A stretch of 64,000 bases of DNA from Saprospiraceae bacterium (GCA_020631355.1 JAHDHL010000001.1:49616-113615), one strand, 5' to 3'. Positions 36,275 to 45,765 are shown, counted from the first letter of the stretch. The notes: generated by a model from the letters alone, not told the origin. Numbers and translations: made by a program.

Positions 36275-37504
36275 CTATCTTGGCGACCTTGAGGAACGAC
36301 TGCTTCCTCTCGACGAACTCCTACTAGAGCTTCTACTTGAATTCCTGGATGAAGACCTATTGGACCCCATACTGCTCCTACTATTGCTTCTTGGCGAAGA
36401 ATAACTGGGCCTTGAGCTCGAATTCTTCTTTGGTGTAGCATATGTATTACTCCTTGGCTTCGAACTTTTGGGCCTTGTACTATTCCTTGGTTTCGACGAT
36501 TTGGGCCTCGTACTACTCCTTGGCTTCGAGCTCTTGGGTCTGGATGAAGATTTCGGTTCCGTACGGATAGTTCCTGTCTTACCCGTTTCGTTCTTCGTTA
36601 TCCCTTGTTTCCCGGGTGAAGACGATACATTCCTACCAGAATCACCGGACTTCGGTGAGCGTGGGGGAGATGCATTAATCTCGCCCTTACCTGTACCCAC
36701 TGATACACTACCCTTGGTTGGGCCTGTTTCAAGGTTGCCGTTCGCATCCTGTACGGCGAGTGTCCTGCCTCCCTTGCCTCCATTGGAAGCCAAGTTATCA
36801 TTGACCGAGAATTCCTGTGGACGACCAATGGATATTGTATTCTGCGTATTTCCTCTTGGAGTATTATTACCAGCTATACTGATGGTACTTCTTCCCCCAT
36901 CACCATTGATGGCATTCCCCTTGCTCGGACCCGCAGCTACGATTCCTGTTCCTCTACCTCCTCCTTGATTTGTATTTCCTTGTCGCCAAATCCATGGATT
37001 ATTGTAGTAGGGTGAATGGAATCCCCAATGACCGTAATGCGGATTGTGGTAGGGAGACCAGTGCGGACCATACCCGAAGTGAGGATGATTATGGTTCCAA
37101 TGATGGAAATAATTGAATTGGGAATAATGCCAATTCCAACAATTACGATAGTTTCTTCTTAACCATCTTCTCATTCTCCATTGAGCATAAGGATTGTAGA
37201 AATGGGCCCTGTAATTATAGTCCCACCACCAATCATTATAAAATCGATTCGGACAGCTGTATATGAACAATGACACATTGAACGTATTACGGAAACGCCT
37301 GAGTCTCCTAATTTCATCATTAATATCATTATCCACATAATTGTATTCTCCATAATCGAAATCATCATCGACATACTCATCTTCACCATAGCCTTCCACA
37401 TCATTGTATTCCGGATCAAAATACATGTCATCTTGGGCTATTATGACGGAGCTAAAAATGAGGGATAATCCTAGTAGGATCGTGGAAAGCCATTTGAATT
37501 TCAT
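36275..37504 (-). CDS. Low-complexity secreted protein, paralog B
   Basis: A 409-residue exported protein with the same plan as the one at 33209-34375. The signal peptide ends VIIAQ, then DDMYFDPEYNDVEGYGEDEY (acidic, Tyr-rich), a middle rich in Trp, His, Tyr and Asn (HWNHNHPHFGYGPHW), a Gly/Asn/Thr section (~180-290), and a Ser/Arg/Lys/Pro tail of repeated KPRSSTRPKSS units. Composition rather than residue identity is conserved in the middle. The His-rich segment could bind metal; that is speculation. Function unknown. Confidence 0.75.
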   Translation of the reverse strand: MKFKWLSTILLGLSLIFSSVIIAQDDMYFDPEYNDVEGYGEDEYVDDDFDYGEYNYVDNDINDEIRRLRRFRNTFNVSLFIYSCPNRFYNDWWWDYNYRAHFYNPYAQWRMRRWLRRNYRNCWNWHYSQFNYFHHWNHNHPHFGYGPHWSPYHNPHYGHWGFHSPYYNNPWIWRQGNTNQGGGRGTGIVAAGPSKGNAINGDGGRSTISIAGNNTPRGNTQNTISIGRPQEFSVNDNLASNGGKGGRTLAVQDANGNLETGPTKGSVSVGTGKGEINASPPRSPKSGDSGRNVSSSPGKQGITKNETGKTGTIRTEPKSSSRPKSSKPRSSTRPKSSKPRNSTRPKSSKPRSNTYATPKKNSSSRPSYSSPRSNSRSSMGSNRSSSRNSSRSSSRSSSRGSSRSSRSPR

Positions 37505-37631
37505 ACACTTAGTTTTTTAGCGATTTAACAATAAGTTCGTGGTCTTACGATTGTTACCTTCAATATAAGGACAATCGCCTCTGAGTCTATCATAATGAAA
37601 ATTTAAATTCATTCCGACAGGATATTAAAAG

Positions 37632-37663
37632 TGTTAAGACACTACTTTAACACCTGTTAAGAC
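37632..37663. promoter_or_regulatory. Paired TGTTAAGAC motifs upstream of paralog B
   Basis: Exact copies at 37632-37640 and 37655-37663, 14 bp apart and in the same orientation, lie 128 and 151 bp upstream of the paralog B start. GTGTTAA and TTAACAC between them (37631-37637 with 37647-37653) also form a short inverted repeat, so part of the signal may be structural. Confidence 0.45.
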
Positions 37664-37721
37664 GATTGGTTTCCAACAACTTATGATTTTAACGGATAAT
37701 TAAATTTATCTTCTCGAATTA

Positions 37722-39545
37722 CTAGAAGTAATTAATATAACCAAAATGAATCTTGGCTGACCTGAAGTCCACAGGGTTATTCTGTTGCCTTCCATAGGCC
37801 GTACTCAATCCAAAAACACCAATGTTTGTATCAAAGGCCAATCCAGCTCCGAATCCTAGTGGAGTATCGGAGATTTTCCCATCAGTCAAACGGCTTTGTA
37901 CATAGCCATAATCACCGAATAGATAGATGTAGGAATTCCGTCCGATGATGAACCGGTATTCCAAGGTGAATATGGAAAATAATGAGGCATTGATGGCTTC
38001 CTCGTCAAAGCCCCTTAGGGTTTTGGTTCCTCCTAGTCGATATTGTTCGTTGAGAAAAACAGGTTGCGACGAGAGGATAGCCCCTGTTGAATTGGCAAGG
38101 AGGAAGACTCCCCTTTGTTTTGGATAGAATGGAATATACCCTTCCAGTCTGTTATCCAGCTGATATTGGATGGTTCTGGTATCGAATGTATCATAAAGAC
38201 TCTCGTATCTGAAGTCAGGCTCCAAGGGGTCCACTAGATTAATAATATCATTATTCTTCTTAATGGTTCTGAATCCGGCTGCCACCCTTGTGGTATTGGT
38301 CCATCCTTTTCGGGGATTGAATATATAATCCAAATCCTCTATATGGTATTCCAATCCGAAGTCATTGAATCGGGTATCCAAGTTCTGTGGTAATTGGCGA
38401 GTTTGCTGTACTTTTTCCTCATCCACCACCAATAGGATAGACTGTTTGGAATGACCGAAAGCCTTGATGTAATGCCTCGCACTGAACAGGTAGGACATTC
38501 CTATATCATATTCGACATCCAAGAATGTGGAATCACGCTTATATAAAGCAAAATCACCCTCCACTCCAAATGGAAGTCCTGCCACATAGGGATATCCGAG
38601 TTCCAGATCCAATCGTTGGGTTTCTGGTCTGACTTGCCTGAATTCAAGATGAATTTTTTCACCACCTCCCAATAAATTTTGTGTGCTGAACATCCCATCC
38701 ACCGTGATGAGCAACCTACTCCCCGTAGATTGGTTACGAGGTAGGACACCAACCAAAAAATCAAACTTACTCGCTTTTCTCTTTTCCAAAAACAGATTGA
38801 TGGTTGCTCCTGTCCCTCTAAAAGAAACCACTGCATTTTTCTTCTGCCTTAAAAAAGGAAGTTCCCGAATCCGAATGGGAATCTGTTTGATTTGCTCTAA
38901 ATTATACACCTCTCCTTTTTCAATACCGAGGTAATGTTCTAGATACTTTTTGGAAATCCGAACATCGTCTCCTATGATTTCAATCCCCTCATAAGTTATC
39001 AGAGCATTCTTTTTCAGATACAACTGTCCGTATATGCTATTATCGTCCAATATCCTGATACTATCCAATCCGACACTCGCAAAAGGATAACCATGATTTT
39101 CCGCATAATTCTGAATACTCTGTATCAATTGGGTGAGTTCTTTGTAATAGAAAGGCTTCCCATTATATAATCGCTCCCTGAAACCAACCTTATTCAACAG
39201 GGCATCTTCCACATTCCCCCTTTCCAGAGAAGCCCACCTGAATGCATCCCCGACATTGAGATAAGCCGTATACATCCGACCATTCAATTCCATACTATCC
39301 ACTGATGCAGTCATATAGGATTCATCAGCCAACAACCATCGCACTTCCTGTATCTGCTTGAAAACCTCCTCTTTCTCCTTGAAATACCGCTTGTATTGGA
39401 TATCATTTTCTTGTAAGAATGTTGAATCCTGATCCAGTAACGTTATCCTTAGGTTCCATCCACTTCCTTGTCCTGATAGGCCCTGCGGTTCCATTCCTAT
39501 CAAAAAAAACATCGTTGAACAAAAGAAGATAATGTATGACCTCAT
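37722..39545 (-). CDS. Outer-membrane protein with POTRA and BamA/TamA-like barrel
   Basis: The start is placed at ATG 39545 (MRSYIIFFCSTMFFLI), giving a signal peptide; the longer frame to 39614 adds 23 residues without one. Residues ~35-260 show POTRA-like alpha/beta repeats (YYKELTQLIQSIQNYAENHGYPF, in parts; GEVYNLEQIKQIPIRIREL). The C-terminal ~350 residues are a barrel of the Omp85 surface-antigen type, with YRLGGTKTLRGFDEEAI as the conserved lid-lock R-G-F motif. Omp85 proteins insert or export proteins at the outer membrane. Length is shorter than BamA (five POTRA), closer to TamA. Single gene. Confidence 0.85.
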   Translation of the reverse strand: MRSYIIFFCSTMFFLIGMEPQGLSGQGSGWNLRITLLDQDSTFLQENDIQYKRYFKEKEEVFKQIQEVRWLLADESYMTASVDSMELNGRMYTAYLNVGDAFRWASLERGNVEDALLNKVGFRERLYNGKPFYYKELTQLIQSIQNYAENHGYPFASVGLDSIRILDDNSIYGQLYLKKNALITYEGIEIIGDDVRISKKYLEHYLGIEKGEVYNLEQIKQIPIRIRELPFLRQKKNAVVSFRGTGATINLFLEKRKASKFDFLVGVLPRNQSTGSRLLITVDGMFSTQNLLGGGEKIHLEFRQVRPETQRLDLELGYPYVAGLPFGVEGDFALYKRDSTFLDVEYDIGMSYLFSARHYIKAFGHSKQSILLVVDEEKVQQTRQLPQNLDTRFNDFGLEYHIEDLDYIFNPRKGWTNTTRVAAGFRTIKKNNDIINLVDPLEPDFRYESLYDTFDTRTIQYQLDNRLEGYIPFYPKQRGVFLLANSTGAILSSQPVFLNEQYRLGGTKTLRGFDEEAINASLFSIFTLEYRFIIGRNSYIYLFGDYGYVQSRLTDGKISDTPLGFGAGLAFDTNIGVFGLSTAYGRQQNNPVDFRSAKIHFGYINYF

Positions 39546-39719
39546 ATGATTGAATATGCAAAAAGTATCACTTAAGGAAACGTCTGGAATGTAGCAAATA
39601 TGTGCAATACCCAAACTTTATGGCTCTTATACCTAAGGCTCGTTCCTACAATACCCGAAATTCGGTATAAATTCGCATTCTGTTTACAGAAATATGACAG
39701 AACACCCATAGGCTCGACG

Positions 39720-39727
39720 TAATTTTG
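39720..39727 (+). promoter_or_regulatory. Possible -7 promoter element of hemA
   Basis: TAATTTTG matches the Bacteroidota -7 consensus TAnnTTTG and lies 29 bp before the hemA ATG. No good -33 TTG element is found at the usual spacing. Confidence 0.3.
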
Positions 39728-39756
39728 TATTACACGAATTCGTTTCCATTTTCAAT

Positions 39757-40977
39757 ATGATTGAGGATTATAAAATTATCACCATTACGCACAAAAGTGC
39801 GGCACTGAAAGACATCGGCCACTTTGTGCTTGATGAGTCAGGTGATATTTCCTTGACAGATCAATTGGAAATCCTCAAGGAAGAATTGTCCATTCCTGAA
39901 TTGATTTATCTACCTACCTGCAATCGGGTATTATTTTTCTTTTCTTCCGAAAACACTTTGGATGATTCGTTTCTGAATCAGTTTACTGAAATCCTATATC
40001 CTGATTGGGGAACCAACCTTGATGTATTCATTACTCATGAGGGAGAGGATGCCATCAGGCATTTATTCGAAGTAGCTGCATCCGTCGATTCATTGGTCGT
40101 AGGAGAGCGTGAGATCATCAGGCAACTCAGACAATCCTATGAAAGATGTAGGAAAGAGCAACTTACCGGTGATTCACTGAGATTAGCCATGGATGCCACA
40201 GTCAAGACTGCCAAAAGGGTTTATGCCAATACCCGTATCGGTGAAAAGCAAGTATCCATCGTTTCCTTGGCCATAAAAAAATTGTTGGAATCCCATATTT
40301 CCAAGGATGACCGCATCCTAGTCGTAGGTGCCGGACAGACCAACGCCCTCGTTGGAAAATTCCTAAAGAAATATGAATTCTCGAATATTGCCATCTTTAA
40401 TAGAACGCTACCGAAAGCGGAGGAATTAGCTCATTTTACAGGAGGTAAGGCCTATGCCCTTGATAGTCTGAAAAATTATAAGGCAGGATTTGACTGTATG
40501 ATTGTTTGTACGGGTTCGACCGAACCCATCATTACCTCCGACCTATACGAATCGTTATTGATTGGGGAGGAAGATAAGAAAGTGGTCATCGATTTGGCCA
40601 TTCCGAACAATGTGGACCATCCCGTTCCCGAACAATTCGTTATGGATTATATCGAAATCGATGGATTGAAACTCTTGGCCAAGGAAAATCTTGCATTCAG
40701 GGCACAGGAAGTCTTCAAGGCTAAGGATATCATAGAACAGGAAATATGCGAATATCATACCCTTTACAAGGAGCGACAAATCGAAAGGGCATTCAGCTCG
40801 ATGCCTACCCAAATCAAGGAAATTAAATCCAGGGCGATGAATGAGGTCTTTGCCAAGGAAATGGACCATTTGGATGAGGAGACCAAGGATTTATTGGAGC
40901 GGATGATGACATATATGGAGAAAAAATGCATCAGTATTCCAATGAAAGTTGCAAAGGAAACCATTCTTCCCTCATAA
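39757..40977 (+). CDS. hemA: Glutamyl-tRNA reductase
   Basis: A 406-residue HemA. The catalytic domain has Cys55 in LPTCNRV, which forms the thioester with glutamate; SLVVGEREIIRQLR carries the conserved Gly-Glu stretch. The NADPH-binding Rossmann domain begins ILVVGAGQTNALV (~190), and a long C-terminal dimerisation helix region follows. It makes glutamate-1-semialdehyde, the first committed step of C5-pathway tetrapyrrole synthesis. Other hem genes are not adjacent. Single gene. Confidence 0.95.
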   Translation: MIEDYKIITITHKSAALKDIGHFVLDESGDISLTDQLEILKEELSIPELIYLPTCNRVLFFFSSENTLDDSFLNQFTEILYPDWGTNLDVFITHEGEDAIRHLFEVAASVDSLVVGEREIIRQLRQSYERCRKEQLTGDSLRLAMDATVKTAKRVYANTRIGEKQVSIVSLAIKKLLESHISKDDRILVVGAGQTNALVGKFLKKYEFSNIAIFNRTLPKAEELAHFTGGKAYALDSLKNYKAGFDCMIVCTGSTEPIITSDLYESLLIGEEDKKVVIDLAIPNNVDHPVPEQFVMDYIEIDGLKLLAKENLAFRAQEVFKAKDIIEQEICEYHTLYKERQIERAFSSMPTQIKEIKSRAMNEVFAKEMDHLDEETKDLLERMMTYMEKKCISIPMKVAKETILPS

Positions 40978-41113
40978 TATCCCTGTTACTCTTTACAATC
41001 CCCTTTAATTTCTGTAATTTTCCGCTTTGTTTTTAAGGAGGTGAATGTGGTTTGAGGACTACACCCATCCCCAACTATAACTTTCCACCACCCTTTTGAA
41101 AATTAGGACTGTT

Positions 41114-42829
41114 ATGAAACACATCTTTGGCTTTTGGATGATATGCTTGCTCATGGTAAGTTCCATAGCCGCTCAGGATATTCCTACCTTACTCAAGCAA
41201 TTAGAGGGAGAAAAGAATCCTGCTAAGTTAGCCGACATCAATAATCTACTTGCCCAAGCTTTCCTTACCAAAGACGGAGAGAAAGCCATACAGTATTCCA
41301 AGGCCGCCGTGAAGTATGCCACTACTGCCAAGAATAATACTGTCAAGGCAGAAGCATTGAATTTCCAAGCCAAGGCCATTGCGGGTTTTTATTCTCCGAA
41401 CAAGACCGTTCCTAATAGAAGAAACAAGAGTGCCCGCCAATACCATGATGCGAAGAACCTTTTCGAACAAAGTAGGGGTATCGCAAAGAAGATTGGTTAT
41501 TCACAATTGGAATTGGATAATCTGGAAAACCTTGCATACATCAATACTAAGAAGATTGGAGTGCATTCGCCGGATAAGAGAGAGGAAGTCAAGTATTACA
41601 AGCAATATATTGAAAGGATTAAGAGCATCAAGAATGTAACGAAGCCCAAGGCTGATTATACTACTGCACCCAGTACACCTACTCCAAGCAATAACAATGG
41701 TAATTCCAGTGCGAATAATCCCAAGCCACAAAGTTCAGGGTCGGATAAATTCGCCAAGCAACTCATGAAAGAAAATCGAAGCCTGAAAGATAAGGTGGAC
41801 GATATGGAGATTGAGATTAAGACAATGGAGAAAGAGCTCAATATCCTGAATGAGGATTTGAAAAAAGCACTGGATGACGGTACGAGTGCGGAAGAAATCG
41901 AGCGTATCAGACAAGAAAGGGAAAAAATTGAGCGGGACCTAAAGTATAAGAATAGAAAAGCCAAGGAGCGTTTTGAGAAAGAGAAGAATGAATTGGTCGA
42001 AGCCAAGGATGCTGCTGAAATTGATGCAGAGTTGGCCAATGCCAAGGCTTCACGTTTCCAATTGGGTGTAACCCTAGGAGGTATCATTGCTGCCCTGATT
42101 CTTGGTTTCCTTTATTTTGCATACAGAACCCAAAGCAAGGCCAGGAAAAACCTGTCTGAAAAAAATGCGATTATTGCAAAAGAGCAGGAAAGGTCAGAAG
42201 AATTATTGTTGAATATTCTTCCGCAGGATATTGCCCAAGAGCTTAAGACCAATGGTTCTGCCAAGGCGCAGCGACATGATAATGTCACGGTCCTTTTCTC
42301 TGATTTCAAGAACTTCACAAAAGTAGCCGAAACATTGTCTCCGGAAGGCCTAGTCAAGGAATTGGATTATTGTTTCAAGGGATTCGATTATATCATTTCC
42401 CAATATCCCAGTATTGAAAAAATCAAAACCATTGGAGATGCCTACATGTGCTGTTCAGGGTTGAGCCAATCCAAAGGTGCTACATCGGAAATGGTCAAGG
42501 CGGCTATGGACATGCAGGAATTCCTTTTTGATTACAAAGCTGATAGACAATCCAGAAGTCTTCCTTATTTCGAAGCCAGAATCGGTATACATACAGGACC
42601 TGTAGTAGCAGGCGTTGTAGGAAATAAGAAATTTGCCTATGATATCTGGGGTGACACCGTGAATGTCGCATCAAGGATGGAATCGAATGGTGATGTTGGA
42701 AAAGTGAACATTTCCGCCGATACCTATAATGAGATTCGCTACCAGTTCTCTTGTCATCCTAGGGGAAAAATCAATGTAAAGAACAAAGGTCTGATTGAAA
42801 TGTATTTCGTGGATAAGGTTTATTCCTAA
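41114..42829 (+). CDS. Membrane adenylate cyclase (class III) with TPR-like sensor domain
   Basis: The start is taken at ATG 41114; a TTG at 41096 is less likely. A signal peptide (ending SIAAQ) leads into a periplasmic TPR-like helical region (~25-160), a low-complexity linker, a long coiled coil (~200-300) and a transmembrane helix (~315-337). The cytoplasmic cyclase domain has metal-binding Asp397 in FSDFKNFT and Asp442 in TIGDAYM, purine-selecting Lys438 and Asp510 (YDIWG), and NVASR with the transition-state Asn and Arg. Lys plus Asp predict ATP, hence cAMP. A 20-bp gap to the M16-like gene suggests an operon. Confidence 0.9.
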   Translation: MKHIFGFWMICLLMVSSIAAQDIPTLLKQLEGEKNPAKLADINNLLAQAFLTKDGEKAIQYSKAAVKYATTAKNNTVKAEALNFQAKAIAGFYSPNKTVPNRRNKSARQYHDAKNLFEQSRGIAKKIGYSQLELDNLENLAYINTKKIGVHSPDKREEVKYYKQYIERIKSIKNVTKPKADYTTAPSTPTPSNNNGNSSANNPKPQSSGSDKFAKQLMKENRSLKDKVDDMEIEIKTMEKELNILNEDLKKALDDGTSAEEIERIRQEREKIERDLKYKNRKAKERFEKEKNELVEAKDAAEIDAELANAKASRFQLGVTLGGIIAALILGFLYFAYRTQSKARKNLSEKNAIIAKEQERSEELLLNILPQDIAQELKTNGSAKAQRHDNVTVLFSDFKNFTKVAETLSPEGLVKELDYCFKGFDYIISQYPSIEKIKTIGDAYMCCSGLSQSKGATSEMVKAAMDMQEFLFDYKADRQSRSLPYFEARIGIHTGPVVAGVVGNKKFAYDIWGDTVNVASRMESNGDVGKVNISADTYNEIRYQFSCHPRGKINVKNKGLIEMYFVDKVYS

Positions 42830-42849
42830 TTTCCCACCAAAAATAGTCC

Positions 42850-44121
42850 ATGCCTAAATATTCCCAAGCGCCACCCATACGCTCCATCAGAAATATACAG
42901 CTCCCCGAACACGAAGTTCGGGAGTACCCTAACGGATTGAAACTTATTATCGTCAATGCCGGAGCACAGGAGGTTTTCAAATTGGAGACCATCTTCCATG
43001 CGGGACGATTCTACGAACAGGAAAAACTCATTTCCGGAACCACACTCCGTATGATACGGGAGGGAGGACAAGGATATTCTTCCGAACGAATTGCAGAGAC
43101 CATAGACTTTTACGGTGCGACCCTATCCACTCCGACACATCTGGACTTTTCAGGTACCACGCTTTATGGATTAAACCAACATTTCGATACCTTATTGGAA
43201 TTATACCAATCCGTTATCCTTACTCCTACTTTTCCTGAAGTAGAATTTTCTGATTATATCACAGAAAGGAAACAAAGATTACAAGTTGACCTTTCCAAGA
43301 ATGATGTCATTGCTTATCGCAATGTAACAGAGGCTATTTTCGGGAGTCATCATCCTTATGGCTATAATAGTGTCAGGGACATGTATGATTCTGTCGGAAT
43401 TGACCAATTGAGAGCGCATCATGAGAATCATTATCGGTCAGGGAATTGTACGGTAGTCATCAGTGGTAAGATTAGCCAAGGAATGATACAAAGGTTGGAG
43501 AATGAATTCTTTCCTCGGATTCCGACAGGACATTCAAAGCCCAAAACCTTTAGCATAATACCCCATCAAGAAACCATCCAACATTTCACAAAACCGAATT
43601 CGGTACAGACCGCCATACGAATGGGTAAGCGACTATTCGACCGAAAGCATGAGGATTATCTGGGTCTGTATTGTCTGAATGTTATACTGGGTGATTATTT
43701 CAGTTCCAGATTAATGATGAATATCCGGGAAGATAAGGGCTATACCTATAACATCTATTCGATGTTGGATATCATGAAGCACAATGGAATGTTACTCATC
43801 TCCACGGAAACGGCCAATGAGCATACCCGTGCCACCATCAAGGAAATTCATCATGAGTTCGAACGTCTGAGAACAGAGCCCATTCCTAAGGAGGAAATGG
43901 AAATGGCTCGAAATTACACCATGGGTACCATGCTGACAGCACTTGACGGGCCATTCAATTCTTCTGTCCTGATTAAGGGACTATTTCTGAATGATATGGA
44001 TAAGAAACATTTCGATGCGCTTATACAGACCATCCAGAATATCAACCAGGATGAATTAATGAGACTTGCTAATAAGTATCTTACGACGGAAGACATGTAT
44101 ACAGTAACAGTAGGGGCCTAG
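42850..44121 (+). CDS. M16 peptidase homologue, probably inactive
   Basis: A 423-residue protein with the two-domain M16 fold: VREYPNGLKLIIVNAGAQEV at the start, HHPYGYNSVRDMYDSVG and HYRSGNCTVVISGK, then MMNIREDKGYTYNIYSM in the second half. Where active enzymes have HxxEH, this one reads ISGTTLRMIREGGQG (~60-75), with neither His, so zinc binding should be lost. In Bacteroidota inactive M16 subunits usually pair with an active one encoded next door; no active partner is in this window. Its partner here is the adenylate cyclase gene. No signal peptide is obvious. Confidence 0.85.
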   Translation: MPKYSQAPPIRSIRNIQLPEHEVREYPNGLKLIIVNAGAQEVFKLETIFHAGRFYEQEKLISGTTLRMIREGGQGYSSERIAETIDFYGATLSTPTHLDFSGTTLYGLNQHFDTLLELYQSVILTPTFPEVEFSDYITERKQRLQVDLSKNDVIAYRNVTEAIFGSHHPYGYNSVRDMYDSVGIDQLRAHHENHYRSGNCTVVISGKISQGMIQRLENEFFPRIPTGHSKPKTFSIIPHQETIQHFTKPNSVQTAIRMGKRLFDRKHEDYLGLYCLNVILGDYFSSRLMMNIREDKGYTYNIYSMLDIMKHNGMLLISTETANEHTRATIKEIHHEFERLRTEPIPKEEMEMARNYTMGTMLTALDGPFNSSVLIKGLFLNDMDKKHFDALIQTIQNINQDELMRLANKYLTTEDMYTVTVGA

Positions 44122-44123
44122 TC

Positions 44124-45671
44124 CTATCTGTTACGACCATATTGTTCATGACTGGATACCCAATCGGAGGAAGATATGGCTGAGGCCAATGATAATTCTC
44201 CTGCCAAGACCACACCCGCAACGATTTCTGCGAATTTCATAACCCTGTCTTTTCCATAACAATCCAATAATTCAAGGGACTCCCTTTGGGTAGCCAATGA
44301 GGTTCCTCCTCCATAGGTCGCTACAATCAAGGACGGGATGGTAATTGAAATATAAAGATCTCCCTTGGATGTCAATTCCGTATGAATGATACCGGCGGAT
44401 GATTCGGAGACATTCGCCACATCCTGTCCTGTGGCAATAAACATAGCTGTAATGCCATTGGCTGAGTGCAGACCATTGTTATTCGCCCCTGACAATATGG
44501 CCCCGACATTGGCAATCTGCGAATGATAAACCAATTGCTTGGGCGTCACTCTCATGACCTCAACCAAGACTTCCTTCGGAACTACACATTCTGCTGTTAC
44601 CCTCTTACCCCTTGTTCGCATCACATTCACCTGTGAGGCTTTCTTATCCGTAGCCAAATTGGATTCCAGATAGAAATTAGTGATTCGATACTCCTTGTAT
44701 TGTTCCAGAATCCAACTACACGCGGCAAAAGTGGCCCTGCCTACCATATTCTGTCCTGCAGCATCTCCGGTAGTGAAATTGAACCTAAGGTAGGCCATCT
44801 TACTAGCCAGGAACGGGTCAATGTACTTGAGTTTGCCGATACTTGTTGTCGCTTCAGCTTCCGAAGCAATCTGTTCCTTATGGTCAAGTACCCATTTTAC
44901 AAAATCCCTAGCTCCCCTAGCATTCTCAAAAACAAAAACAGGAGCTCTTTGCATGGCATCATCCTGTACGGTACATGTGGCGCCACCACTCAGATTCAGT
45001 AATTTGATTCCTCTGTTATATGAAGCTACCAAAGTACCTTCTGCCGTAGCCATTGGAATAAGGAAATTCCCCTTGGCATGTTCTCCATTAATCTTAATGG
45101 GCCCTGCAATACCCATTGGTACTTGGGCTACACCAATAAAATGTTCGCAATTCCCTTCCGTAATATGTGGATCAAAGGAATACTGATTGATGTGTTCCAG
45201 TTTTTTACCTGTCTGTTCTTCCAGAAATTCCTGACGGGTACGAATAATTGAATCCTGATAATCATCATCCTTATCCCTTGGAATAATGGGCAAGTCTGTT
45301 TTCTTATCCGAATAGGACCCTTCCACTTTCAAAGTCAGCTTACCGAATGGTTTGGCTTTGAACTTGACCTCAATCCTATGTTTTCCGGGTTGGATGTGCT
45401 CCCTTTTACAAATGACATCAAATTCTCTTTTCAATGGAAAATCAATTCCTCCGTTCTCGTTCAGTTCCAAGGGTGTCATAACCTCACCTTTCCCAAAATC
45501 CAATCGAATATCTTCCAACGGAATATCCACTCCTGTGATAACGACCTTGGTAATTTCATTCAGATGAGCATCACTCAACCGATTCTTAATGGAGAATTTT
45601 ACTCCTCCATCAATATTCGAGAGGCTACCGAATGAATATAATTGTTTGAGGATTAGGCTGGGAATCAACAT
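44124..45671 (-). CDS. Hydroxymethylglutaryl-CoA reductase, class I-like, with N-terminal extension
   Basis: The start is placed at ATG 45671 (MLIPSLILKQLYSFGSL); the longer frame to 45752 begins inside a terminator. Catalytic residues are all visible: Glu in MATAEGTLVAS, Lys in NLATDKKAS, Asp in GQDVANVSES and a C-terminal His in SSHEQYGRN, the class I arrangement. VAQVPMGIAGPIKI and TGDAAGQNMVGRAT bind HMG-CoA and NADPH. About 140 residues precede the catalytic domain and form a beta-rich module (GSLSNIDGGVKFSIKNRLSD). It makes mevalonate, so this organism probably builds isoprenoids by the mevalonate route. Convergent with the M16 gene, only 2 bp apart. Confidence 0.92.
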   Translation of the reverse strand: MLIPSLILKQLYSFGSLSNIDGGVKFSIKNRLSDAHLNEITKVVITGVDIPLEDIRLDFGKGEVMTPLELNENGGIDFPLKREFDVICKREHIQPGKHRIEVKFKAKPFGKLTLKVEGSYSDKKTDLPIIPRDKDDDYQDSIIRTRQEFLEEQTGKKLEHINQYSFDPHITEGNCEHFIGVAQVPMGIAGPIKINGEHAKGNFLIPMATAEGTLVASYNRGIKLLNLSGGATCTVQDDAMQRAPVFVFENARGARDFVKWVLDHKEQIASEAEATTSIGKLKYIDPFLASKMAYLRFNFTTGDAAGQNMVGRATFAACSWILEQYKEYRITNFYLESNLATDKKASQVNVMRTRGKRVTAECVVPKEVLVEVMRVTPKQLVYHSQIANVGAILSGANNNGLHSANGITAMFIATGQDVANVSESSAGIIHTELTSKGDLYISITIPSLIVATYGGGTSLATQRESLELLDCYGKDRVMKFAEIVAGVVLAGELSLASAISSSDWVSSHEQYGRNR

Positions 45672-45704
45672 GGTGCATCTGATTTTGAAACTGAGTATTA
45701 AAAA

Positions 45705-45736
45705 AGGAACATCCGGAAAACTCCCCGGATGTTCCT
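45705..45736 (-). terminator. Terminator after atpZ
   Basis: A perfect 12-bp stem (45705-45716 with 45725-45736, 8-nt loop) followed on the minus strand by a U6 tract (A6 at 45700-45705). It closes the bactofilin-atpZ unit 30 bp past the atpZ stop. Confidence 0.88.
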
Positions 45737-45765
45737 CTGATATGAATGTCAATGAAATAGATTTA

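Noticed and set aside
36468-36968. 166-codon plus-strand frame opposite paralog B
   Set aside because: Antisense reading of the repetitive tail; Leu/Pro/Gly composition is a by-product of the repeats.
33209-37504. proS region as a mobile-element insertion between the paralogs
   Set aside because: No terminal repeats, transposase or target-site duplication found; duplication or inversion explains it as well.
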